A stretch of DNA of 64,000 nucleotides from JBDHHQ01 sp039586035. Lineage in GTDB: Bacteria > Gemmatimonadota > Gemmatimonadetes > Longimicrobiales > Gaopeijiaceae. The position numbers and the translations under genes are program-made. Below, in pieces: positions 1-7,378 of the stretch; position 1 is the stretch's first letter, and each line of letters starts with the position of its first letter. Location: NCBI GenBank assembly GCA_039586035.1, contig JBDHLD010000004.1, forward strand, positions 124,001 through 188,000, read 5' to 3'. The notes under the pieces were generated by a model. That model was not told where the DNA came from and made no database searches. It saw only the letters and a program-made list of their open reading frames with translations.

Positions 1-804
1 GTGAGAGCCCAGGACCCGACAGGTGACGGCAGCCCCGGCGCCTCCTCCGGGAGACGGATCCGCGAGCTCCAGGGCTGCCACGGGATTGGTCCCCAGCGCG
101 ATGCGGCGCGCCGCCCCTGCCGCGCTCTGCCCGTCCCTGCACTCGAGCAGGAGCGTGACGTCCTCCGGGGGCCTCGGGTAGAGGCGAAGCGTCGCGTCCG
201 TCACCACACCGAGGACCCCCCATCCGCCCACCATCAAGCGAACCAGATCGAACCCCGCCACGTTCTTCACGACACGACCTCCGGGGGACAGCGGTTGACC
301 CGCTCCCGTCACGACCCCGAGGCCCAACGCCAGGTCCCGCGGCGCTCCGAATGCGGTAGCCAATCCGCCGGACGAGGCCGTCGCCAGGGTCGCCCCGATA
401 GTGCCTCGATCGTCGGGCGGCGCGTCGAGGGGTAGCCACTGGCCGTGACGGGCCGCCGCCGCCTGGATGGTCTCGAGCGTTGCGCCTGCCTCCGCCGTCA
501 GCGTCAGATCCCCGGGCTGGTAGTCGAGGATGCGGTCCATGCGACGCGTGGACAGAACGAGCATGGGTCTGCCTCGGTCGGGGGCGGGAGCGCCGTCGAG
601 CCAGCCCCCCCAACCTGCGGGGACCACCCGCCATCCCTCCCTGGCTGCGCCGGCGACGACGGCGGCAACCTGACTGCGGGACGTGGGGGACACCACCGCG
701 TCAGGCCTTCGGCCCCCGACGTGCCAGCCTGCAGCGTCCTCGCCGGTAGCCACCGAATCGGAGGGGACCCACCGGCCGAGAGCCGTCGCCAGGGCCGTGC
801 TCAC
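1..804 (-). CDS. glcE: Glycolate oxidase FAD-binding subunit GlcE (3' end cut by window edge)
   Basis: I translated this minus-strand frame by hand; it is open from a GTG start to the left edge, about 268 residues, with the C-terminus missing. It reads as an FAD-binding type 4 (VAO/PCMH-fold) domain. The hallmark is GGRVVKNVAGFDLVRLMVG near residues 165-183, the GlcE signature. GlcE is the second flavin subunit of membrane-associated glycolate oxidase (glycolate to glyoxylate), working with GlcD and the Fe-S subunit GlcF. The GTG start overlaps the glcD stop in a GTGA junction, so translation is probably coupled. glcF would be expected just beyond the left edge, but that cannot be seen. Confidence 0.85.
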   Translation of the reverse strand, partial: MSTALATALGRWVPSDSVATGEDAAGWHVGGRRPDAVVSPTSRSQVAAVVAGAAREGWRVVPAGWGGWLDGAPAPDRGRPMLVLSTRRMDRILDYQPGDLTLTAEAGATLETIQAAAARHGQWLPLDAPPDDRGTIGATLATASSGGLATAFGAPRDLALGLGVVTGAGQPLSPGGRVVKNVAGFDLVRLMVGGWGVLGVVTDATLRLYPRPPEDVTLLLECRDGQSAAGAARRIALGTNPVAALELADPSPGGGAGAAVTCRVLGSH

Positions 805-2234
805 CCGGCCGTCTCGCGCTGAGCACGGGAGCCACCGGGCGTCGGGAGCACCTTGCCGGGGTTGAACAGGCGAATGGGGTCGAACACCCGTCGAACGGCC
901 TCCATGGCCTCCAGCATGGGCGAATCGAATACGAGATCCATGTACTTCTGCTTGTCTATCCCCACGCCGTGCTCTCCGGTAATCGTACCGCCCGCATCCA
1001 CACAGGCCCTCATGATCTCGGCCGAGGCCCGTTCCACTCGCTCGAGCTGGCCCGGGTCCCTTCGGTCGAACGGGATGTTGGGATGAAGGTTGCCGTCACC
1101 CGCGTGGAAGACGTTCGCGATCGTGAGCCCGTAGCGCGATCCGATCTCCGAAATGTGGCCCAACACCTCTGGAAGACGGGTCCGGGGGACGGTAGCGTCC
1201 TGTACCAGGAGGTCGGGCGCGAGCCGCCCGAGGGCTCCGATGGCCTTCTTGCGACCTCGCCAGAGAGCCGCCCTGGTCTCGGGGTCACCGGCGTGCCGTA
1301 CCTCGCGGGCGCCGGCTTCGACGCAGCAGGCTTCGGCCTGGAGGGCGGCGTCGTCCAGACCCGCTTCCACACCGTCGAATTCCACCACCAGGGCGGCTCC
1401 CGCGTCCACCGGGTACCCGGCAGCGAAAGCGCTGGATTCCACGGCGCGGATCGTCGGACCGTCGATGATCTCCAGCGCCGCGGGCAGCAAGCCCTGCGCG
1501 ATGATGCGGGTCACCGCCCGGCCAGCCTCTTCCAAGACGTCGAAGATGGCCAACAGCGTGCGCACGCCCTCGGGTAGCGGTAGCAAGCGGACCTCGATGG
1601 CGGTGGCGATACCGAAACAGCCCTCCGACCCGACGAAGGCCCCGAGCAGGTCCGGTCCAGGAGCCTGCCGGCCCATACCTCCAAGCCTCGCCACGCTCCC
1701 ATCCGAGAGCACGACCTCGAGGCCGGACACGTACCGACTCGTCACCCCGTACTTCAGACAGTGAGGCCCGCCGGAGTTCTCCGCGACGTTGCCGCCGATG
1801 GTGCAGGCGCTTTGGGACGAGGGGTCGGGCGCGTAGTGGAGACCCAGAGGTCGCGCCGTCTCGGTCAGGGCCGCGTTGACGACGCCGGGCTGCACGACCG
1901 CGCGGAGGTTGTCCGGGTCCAGCTCGAGGATCCGATTCATGCGCGTGGTCGCCACCACTACGGCGTCGTCACCGCCAAGGGCCCCTCCGGACAGGCCGGT
2001 GCCCGCCCCCCGAGGCACCACGGCCACACCTGCAGCCGCGAGAATGCGCACCACTTCGGCCACCTGAGCGGTGCTCGTGGGCAGCGCGACGGCGGCAGGC
2101 CGCCAACGGTGTATCGTCAGGCCGTCCGACTCGTAGACCAGGAGCCGGTCCGGGTCGGTGATGACCCCGTCCTCCCCCAGCACCCGCCTGAGGCGTCGGT
2201 CGAGTCCGGCGGGCAGCCGGGAAGGCCGGGTCAC
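801..2234 (-). CDS. glcD: Glycolate oxidase subunit GlcD (FAD-linked oxidase)
   Basis: 477 residues from a GTG that overlaps the stop of the upstream hydrolase gene (GTGA). The FAD-binding type 4 domain carries RGAGTGLSGG at 75-84 and a GSEGCFGI block at 202-209. The C-terminal FAD-oxidase domain has HAGDGNLHP at 377-385 and GEHGVG at 420-425, typical of GlcD and D-lactate dehydrogenases of this superfamily. The glcE partner directly downstream favours glycolate oxidase over a stand-alone D-lactate dehydrogenase. The frame stays open further upstream, but that part antisenses the hydrolase gene and reads as low-complexity Arg/Gly sequence, so the GTG start is preferred. Confidence 0.88.
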   Translation of the reverse strand: MTRPSRLPAGLDRRLRRVLGEDGVITDPDRLLVYESDGLTIHRWRPAAVALPTSTAQVAEVVRILAAAGVAVVPRGAGTGLSGGALGGDDAVVVATTRMNRILELDPDNLRAVVQPGVVNAALTETARPLGLHYAPDPSSQSACTIGGNVAENSGGPHCLKYGVTSRYVSGLEVVLSDGSVARLGGMGRQAPGPDLLGAFVGSEGCFGIATAIEVRLLPLPEGVRTLLAIFDVLEEAGRAVTRIIAQGLLPAALEIIDGPTIRAVESSAFAAGYPVDAGAALVVEFDGVEAGLDDAALQAEACCVEAGAREVRHAGDPETRAALWRGRKKAIGALGRLAPDLLVQDATVPRTRLPEVLGHISEIGSRYGLTIANVFHAGDGNLHPNIPFDRRDPGQLERVERASAEIMRACVDAGGTITGEHGVGIDKQKYMDLVFDSPMLEAMEAVRRVFDPIRLFNPGKVLPTPGGSRAQRETAG

Positions 2235-2971
2235 GGACGGTCCGCGTTTCCGAGGTGATACACGATGACCTCCACGCTCCGGCGGGCCGCGCCCGCCAAC
2301 TCCGGAGGCACTTCGCCGTAGATCTCCTCCACCAGCTCGTCGATCCCCGCGGTCGGAGTCCGGTCTAGAGCCTCCCGGACCTGAGCGATCCGGGAGATGC
2401 GGTGTGCACGGTAGCGCTCGAGCGTCGAACGCACGGTCGTCACGGGTGGGCCGTGGGCCGGATAGATGGTGGCCGGCCCCAGCTCGTCGAGCCGGGCCAG
2501 CGACTCCAGGTAGTCGGCGACGCATCCCGGGTATTCGCCGACCCACGTCGTGTCCCCGCTACCGAGGATCAGGTCGCCCGCGAAGACGGCGTCTCCCCGA
2601 GGCCAATGGAACACCACGTGCTCCCTGGCATGCCCTGGCGTCGCCACGGCGACGAGGGTTCCCTGGTCGGTGGTGACGGAGGTGCCGTGCGCGAGCGAAG
2701 CCGACCCTTCGCCGCCCGGGCCCAGCACCGGTAGTCCTCCGAGCTCGCGCCCCAGCCGCGTGGCCAGGCCCGCATGGTCCTCGTGCCAGTGCGTCACCAG
2801 CACCGACACCTGCTCGGCGTGCTCCAGCGCCACTAGAAGGGCCCGAAGGTGCGTCTCCACCTCCGGGCCCGGATCTATCACGGCTACGTTGCGGGACCCC
2901 ACCAGGAACGTCCGCGTGCCATCCAGTGTGAACGGACCCGCGTTACCAACGTTGAGGACCCTCGGTTGCAT
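2231..2971 (-). CDS. Metallo-beta-lactamase-fold hydrolase (LACTB2/glyoxalase II-like)
   Basis: 246 residues. HWHEDH at 61-66 is the HxHxDH metal motif, followed by H114 in TPGH and the AGD motif at 131-133. The overall order matches the LACTB2/glyoxalase II-like branch of the MBL fold, usually hydrolases of thioesters or nucleic acids with two zinc ions. There is no signal peptide, so it is cytoplasmic. It is the first gene of a coupled unit with glcD and glcE; a link to glyoxylate or 2-hydroxy acid metabolism is possible from context only. The substrate cannot be told from sequence. Confidence 0.75.
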   Translation of the reverse strand: MQPRVLNVGNAGPFTLDGTRTFLVGSRNVAVIDPGPEVETHLRALLVALEHAEQVSVLVTHWHEDHAGLATRLGRELGGLPVLGPGGEGSASLAHGTSVTTDQGTLVAVATPGHAREHVVFHWPRGDAVFAGDLILGSGDTTWVGEYPGCVADYLESLARLDELGPATIYPAHGPPVTTVRSTLERYRAHRISRIAQVREALDRTPTAGIDELVEEIYGEVPPELAGAARRSVEVIVYHLGNADRP

Positions 2972-3000
2972 CGTCGGCGCACAGGCGCCGGAGCGGATCG

Positions 3001-3471
3001 CTACCGGCGCTCCTCCGCAATCTGCTCCGCGAGCTTGTCGGCCACCGTTTGAACCAGGAGCTCGTCTTCCTCACTGAAAGCGGCAGCTTCTTCACTGTCG
3101 ATGTCGATCTGTCCGAAGATATCCTCGCCGGCCCGAATGAGGACCACCATCTCGGACTTCACGTCAGGGTCGCAAGCCAGGTAATTCTCCACGGTCGTCA
3201 CGTCGTCGACCAGGATGTTGCTGGCCGTCGCGATCGCTGTGCCGCACACGCCCTCCCCTACGGCGATGCGGGCGTGCTCGGTCGGTGTCCCCACGTAGTT
3301 GTGGAGCCACAGCTCGGACCCCTCCTCGTTCAGGAGGTAGACGCCCACCCAGTCGAACCGGCTGTCTCCCCGGCTCAGCTTCTTCACGGCGTGCCTGAGG
3401 AGCGCGTCCGAAAGAAACCCGTCATCCCGCATCGCCTGAAGCTCACTGATGACCTCTCCGCTATCTACCAT
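3001..3471 (-). CDS. GAF-domain protein, free methionine-(R)-sulfoxide reductase-like
   Basis: 156 residues, a single GAF domain. GVCGTA at 75-80 (Cys76) and the LACD block (Cys100), followed by SEMVVLI and GQIDIDS, match free methionine-(R)-sulfoxide reductases (fRMsr, E. coli YebR/MsrC type), in which these two cysteines are catalytic/resolving. The third cysteine of the E. coli enzyme, about ten residues before GVCG, is absent: that segment reads TEHARIAVGE. The start was set at an ATG preceded by an AAGGGAAG ribosome-binding site. A longer frame upstream has no such site. It may reduce free Met-R-SO or may be a redox/ligand-sensing GAF protein. Confidence 0.6.
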   Translation of the reverse strand: MVDSGEVISELQAMRDDGFLSDALLRHAVKKLSRGDSRFDWVGVYLLNEEGSELWLHNYVGTPTEHARIAVGEGVCGTAIATASNILVDDVTTVENYLACDPDVKSEMVVLIRAGEDIFGQIDIDSEEAAAFSEEDELLVQTVADKLAEQIAEERR

Positions 3472-3710
3472 CGCGTTCTTCCCTTCGCTCTCGTGTTCGG
3501 CACCGCCTCGGAGCGGCACCGCGTGGGGGGTGTAGGGTATGCCTCCCGCCGGGGAACGTCAACGTGGACGGGCAGATCCCGGGGTCCGCCGAGACGCCGA
3601 CCGGCAGCGAGAGCCACAGCCGGGACCCTCGCGCGCCCGCTCCGACTTGGAGGGCGGGCCCGGACACGATCCTCACGACTCGCCGCACGGGACCCGACCT
3701 CTCGGTGCGG

Positions 3711-4778
3711 CTAGCGTGGCGTGAGATCCGTGTCGCTGTCCAGACCGCGGATGAACGCGGCCAGGAGCGCGGCGGTGTGCTCGAGGTCTTTGAGGCTCAC
3801 CACCTCGTTGGGCGAGTGCATGTAGCGGTTCGGCACCGAGATCAAGCCGGTGGGAACCCCGGCCCGGGTCAGATGGATGGCGTCGGCGTCCGTCCGGGTC
3901 GCCCGGGGCGAAGCCTGGATCGTGAAGGGGATGCCCTCCGCCTCTGCCACGTCCACCAACCGCTCGAACACCACCGGATGGGCCGCCGATCCGCGACTCA
4001 GCACCGGCCCTTGCCCGATCTTGTGCTCCCCCAGCTCCTTCTTGTCGGCGTCGGGGACATCCGTGCTGAAGGTCACGTCCACCACGAGCCCCACATCGGG
4101 CTCCAGCGACCAGGCGCTCGTGCGAGCGCCGCCTCCGTGGTAGCCGATCTCCTCCTGGACGGTGGCCACTGCGAACGCCGCGGCTCGCGCCGGTTGCTCG
4201 GACAGGAGCCGCAGAGCCTGCAGCACGACGTAGGCGCCGATCCGGTTGTCGATCGCGCGGCTGGCGATCCGGTCCCCCGCGAGCCGCACCAACCCGGCGT
4301 CCACGACGATCGGGTCGCCCACCCGCACGCCGATCTCGGCCACCTCGGATCGGTTCGACACTCCCAGGTCGACCCAGAGGTCCGTGGTCTTGGCGGCCTT
4401 CGATCGATCCTCGGGCTTGATTAGATGGATGGGCTTCTTACCCACGACGCCCGCCACGTCGCCATCTCGGCCCATCACCTGCACGCGCTGGCCCACGAGC
4501 ACCTGGGGGTCCCAGCCGCCGATCTCGTCCACGTAGAGGAATCCGTCCTCGTCGACGTGGGTGACCTGCAGCCCGATCTCGTCGATATGGCCCGCCAGCA
4601 TCACTCGCGGCTTCCCGTCAGGGTTCAAAGCCGCCACCGAGTTCCCGCTGACGTCGGCGCTGACGCGGTCGGCGAATGTCTCGGCCTCGGACCTCCAGAC
4701 CCTGGCTGCTCGTGCTTCGAACCCGCTCGGCGCGTGGGCGTCCAGGAGTCGCTCCAGAAACTCGATATTGCCTGGCAT
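3711..4778 (-). CDS. M42-family metal-dependent aminopeptidase
   Basis: 355 residues, the usual size for M42 (FrvX/PepA/TET-type) peptidases. Metal and catalytic residues are visible in order: H64 and D66 (AGHIDE), D177 (AIDNR), E209-E210 (VQEE), D234 (VDVTF) and H321 (MHSPNE). These enzymes form large cytosolic complexes and trim N-terminal residues from peptides using two Zn or Co ions. The ATG start has an AGGAG site 11 nt upstream. The open frame extends to about 5606, but that part is antisense to fxsA and is not protein-like. FxsA lies upstream on the same strand with a 197-nt gap, in which I saw nothing else. Confidence 0.85.
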   Translation of the reverse strand: MPGNIEFLERLLDAHAPSGFEARAARVWRSEAETFADRVSADVSGNSVAALNPDGKPRVMLAGHIDEIGLQVTHVDEDGFLYVDEIGGWDPQVLVGQRVQVMGRDGDVAGVVGKKPIHLIKPEDRSKAAKTTDLWVDLGVSNRSEVAEIGVRVGDPIVVDAGLVRLAGDRIASRAIDNRIGAYVVLQALRLLSEQPARAAAFAVATVQEEIGYHGGGARTSAWSLEPDVGLVVDVTFSTDVPDADKKELGEHKIGQGPVLSRGSAAHPVVFERLVDVAEAEGIPFTIQASPRATRTDADAIHLTRAGVPTGLISVPNRYMHSPNEVVSLKDLEHTAALLAAFIRGLDSDTDLTPR

Positions 4779-4975
4779 GTGGCATGCTCCTAAGGGGTCC
4801 GTCCCGTCGTGACCCGGTAGGTCGGTGATTCTCGTGGTCGCTGATGCTGGTCGAAGGGGGGGTGGGCAAACTAGGGGCCGCCATCTGGCGCGGCCAGATC
4901 CCTGGCCCTGGCGCCTGCAGGCGGACTTCCGCTCCCCCTGAGGCCCGGCTCCGATGGCGGCGCTCTGACCGGCGA

Positions 4976-5425
4976 TCAGCCGCTCCGAGGGTCCTCCGTG
5001 GACTGGACCACGTCTTCGGCAAAGGGCCTCGGCACGACCACCGCCATCTCGATGCGGCCGTCCTCGAGCCTCCGGGCCACCGCCTTCCTCACCCGGGCCT
5101 GGATCCACCGCCGGGTGGGCGGCAGGAGCAGGGCGAAGCCCAGGACGTCGGTGAGGAGGCCCGGCGTGAGCAGGAGCGCGCCACCCACGAGGATGGCGAG
5201 CCCGTCCTGAATGGCGTGCGTGGGCAGACGCCCCTGTGCCGTAGACTCCTGGAACGCCCAGAGGGTCCGCAGGCCCTGAGCTCGGGCCAGAGCGGCCCCC
5301 GCGACCCCGGTGAGGACCACCAGACCGATCGTCGGCCACAGGCCGACGACCTGCCCCAGCTGGATCAGCAGCACCAGCTCGAGCAGCGGCACGACGACGA
5401 AGAGTATGGCGAGGCGTGCGAGCAT
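4976..5425 (-). CDS. fxsA: FxsA family membrane protein
   Basis: 149 residues from the ATG at MLARLAILFVVVPLLEL. The protein has the FxsA layout: two N-terminal membrane helices around residues 3-50, a short amphipathic stretch, a third hydrophobic segment (DGLAILVGGALLLTPGLLTDVLG) and a basic cytoplasmic tail. In E. coli, FxsA overproduction relieves F-plasmid exclusion of phage T7; its normal role is unknown. No strong ribosome-binding site is visible, and a start 26 codons upstream is possible but adds a charged, non-hydrophobic extension. Confidence 0.72.
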   Translation of the reverse strand: MLARLAILFVVVPLLELVLLIQLGQVVGLWPTIGLVVLTGVAGAALARAQGLRTLWAFQESTAQGRLPTHAIQDGLAILVGGALLLTPGLLTDVLGFALLLPPTRRWIQARVRKAVARRLEDGRIEMAVVVPRPFAEDVVQSTEDPRSG

Positions 5426-5604
5426 AGGGACGGACCTGTCCGGGAACGTTCTTGGGATCCCTCTGTACACCGACACCCGGCGTGCGGTCCTGCGAGTGAC
5501 CACTCCCCGGGTGACGTTCCATTGCCAGATTGCCGGAGGTCTCAGTGGACGGCGAATGCGCCGTCCCCCTCACGGCCCGCTTCCTTCTCATGGTGATCTC
5601 CCTC

Positions 5605-6837
5605 ATGGAGCAGACCTACTTCCGCAAGGGCTTCGGCATGAAGGCCGAGGTGAGGCCTCTGATCGACGCCGAGTATCACTCCCATCTGGTTCAGCAGATC
5701 CGGGCCCGCGGATACATGCAGACGTTCGGTGACGTCACGGTTCGTCTGGCTGAGGAGTTCGGGTTCTGCTACGGCGTCGATCGCGCGGTCGACTACGCGT
5801 ACGAGACTCGGCACAAGTTCCCGGACAAGCGGCTGTTTCTGCTGGGCGAGATCATTCACAACCCCCACGTGAACCAGCGGATGCGTGAGATGGGAATCGA
5901 GTTCGTCCATCCGGACAGCGACGGCCGTTTCGCGCTCTCACACATCTCGGACAAGGACGTGGTGATCCTTCCCGCGTTCGGGGTCACCATGGAGGCGTTC
6001 CAGGACCTCCAGCGGATCGGTTGCGTGCTGGTGGATACGACGTGCGGGTCCGTGCTCGTCGTGTGGAAACGGGTGGAGTCCTACGCGCGAGACGGCTTCA
6101 CTGCGGTGATCCACGGCAAGTATACGCATGAGGAGTCGCGGGCGACCGCATCACAGGTCCAGAAGCACCAGGGTGGCCGATACGTGATCGTCCGGGACAT
6201 GGACGAGGCCATGATCCTCTGCGACTACATCGCGAAGCGGCCCGGGCACTGGGACCGTGACGCCATCGTCGAGCGCTTCAGGGAGAAGGCGACACCGGAC
6301 TTCGACCCCGATCGGGACCTTCAGCGCATTGGCGTTGCCAATCAGACGACGATGTTGGCGAACGACTCCCTGGCCATCGGTGTGCAGGTGCAACAGGCGC
6401 TGATCGAGGCCTACGGGGCGGAGCACGTCGCCGGGCACTTCCGGTCGTTCGGAACGATCTGCTCGGCGACGCAGGAGCGTCAGGACGCCGTAGTGAAGAT
6501 GATGGAGAGGCCGCCCGACGTAATGATCGTCATCGGCGGCTACAACTCGTCCAACACGAACCATCTGGCTCACATGTGCCGGCAACACGCGCCTACCTAT
6601 CACATCGAGGACGCGGTCTGCATCGATATCGAGCGGGGCACCGTGCGGCACAAGCCGGAGCTGGCTGTCGATGCAGCGGAGCTGACGGAGGAGGATTGGC
6701 TTCCCTCGGGACCCTTCGAGCTGGGAATCACCGCCGGTGCTTCGACGCCGAACAACAAGATCGGGGAGGCGCTCCTGCGGGTCCTTCAGATCCGTGGGAT
6801 CGACGCGGAATCGCAGTCCGAGGCCGGCGTGATCTGA
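5605..6837 (+). CDS. ispH: 4-hydroxy-3-methylbut-2-enyl diphosphate reductase, plant/cyanobacterial type
   Basis: 410 residues, clearly longer than the roughly 310-residue E. coli enzyme. It has the N-terminal extension FRKGFGMKAEVRPL seen in cyanobacterial and plant IspH. The last step of the MEP pathway converts HMBPP to IPP and DMAPP on a 4Fe-4S cluster. Cluster ligands are Cys55 (GFCYGV), Cys147 (DTTCGS) and Cys286 (GTICSA). Substrate-binding His85 (HNPHV), His170/His175 and Glu176 (HGKYTHEE) and the SSNTNH block are present. The residues after Cys147 are GSV where the family usually has PWV. The start at MEQTYF follows a GGTGAT stretch; M at 5590 is an in-frame alternative. It is divergent from fxsA and convergent with marR. 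Confidence 0.9.
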   Translation: MEQTYFRKGFGMKAEVRPLIDAEYHSHLVQQIRARGYMQTFGDVTVRLAEEFGFCYGVDRAVDYAYETRHKFPDKRLFLLGEIIHNPHVNQRMREMGIEFVHPDSDGRFALSHISDKDVVILPAFGVTMEAFQDLQRIGCVLVDTTCGSVLVVWKRVESYARDGFTAVIHGKYTHEESRATASQVQKHQGGRYVIVRDMDEAMILCDYIAKRPGHWDRDAIVERFREKATPDFDPDRDLQRIGVANQTTMLANDSLAIGVQVQQALIEAYGAEHVAGHFRSFGTICSATQERQDAVVKMMERPPDVMIVIGGYNSSNTNHLAHMCRQHAPTYHIEDAVCIDIERGTVRHKPELAVDAAELTEEDWLPSGPFELGITAGASTPNNKIGEALLRVLQIRGIDAESQSEAGVI

Positions 6838-6844
6838 GAGACGC

Positions 6845-6860
6845 CCCCCTCCTCAGGGGG
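6845..6860. terminator. Short hairpin between convergent ispH and marR ends
   Basis: CCCCCT and AGGGGG form a 6-bp stem with a CCTC loop, 7 nt after the ispH stop and overlapping the last codons of marR. No T-run follows on either strand, so intrinsic termination is doubtful. The convergent position is the main support. Confidence 0.3.
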
Positions 6861-7335
6861 AGCCGTCGGCCACGGACCGGCCGAGCTTCTTGAGCAATCT
6901 GCGCAGCTGCGCGCGCTCGTCCTCCTCCAGAGCCTGCGCCAGGCCGTAGATGAAGTCTACGTGCTCGGGAAACACGTCCTCGATGAGCTGGCGCCCTTCT
7001 GGAGTCAGATGTGCCCGCACGACCCGCCGGTCCTCCTCGCATCGCTCCCGAGTGACGAGGCCACGCTCCTCCAGGCGATCCATCACGTAGGTGATGTTCC
7101 CGCCGGTGACCAACAGCTTCCCGGCAAGGTCACCGAGGGTAAGCGTGCCCAGGTGGTACAGCGCTTCCAGCACGCCGAACTGGGGGGTCGTCAGGCCGTA
7201 CTCTCCCACTCGGGACGCAACCTCCCGAGCGAAGGTGGCGTAGCAGCGGGCGAGCGCGATCCAAAGACGAAGCGCCACCTCCTGGTCGGCCCCCCAGTCG
7301 CGCTTTGCCGGAGCCTGGACAGCCTCGCCGCTCAA
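6853..7335 (-). CDS. MarR-family transcriptional regulator
   Basis: 160 residues with a winged-helix MarR domain: recognition region LGDLAGKLLVTGGNITYVMDRL around 75-96 and a wing VTRERCEEDRRVVRAHLT. Helices at both ends would form the dimer interface. MarR proteins usually repress their own operon and neighbours and are released by phenolic or oxidative ligands. The start is a TTG (SGEAVQ follows), with a GTG five codons later as an alternative. The gene sits 37 nt downstream of lpdA on the same strand, and the gap holds a palindrome (separate entry) that could be its operator. The ligand is unknown. Confidence 0.8.
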   Translation of the reverse strand: MSGEAVQAPAKRDWGADQEVALRLWIALARCYATFAREVASRVGEYGLTTPQFGVLEALYHLGTLTLGDLAGKLLVTGGNITYVMDRLEERGLVTRERCEEDRRVVRAHLTPEGRQLIEDVFPEHVDFIYGLAQALEEDERAQLRRLLKKLGRSVADGSP

Positions 7336-7357
7336 CCGCGGCTCACTTTCGTGCGGG

Positions 7358-7378
7358 GTGTGACCACGGTCATCACAC
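7358..7378. promoter_or_regulatory. Candidate MarR operator palindrome
   Basis: A perfect TGACC-AC-GGTCA palindrome (7361-7372) is nested between GTGTGA (7358-7363) and TCACAC (7373-7378), which are also exact inverted repeats. It overlaps the lpdA stop codon and lies 23 nt upstream of the marR start. Its size and symmetry suit a MarR dimer. That marR binds it is inferred from position only. Confidence 0.45.
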
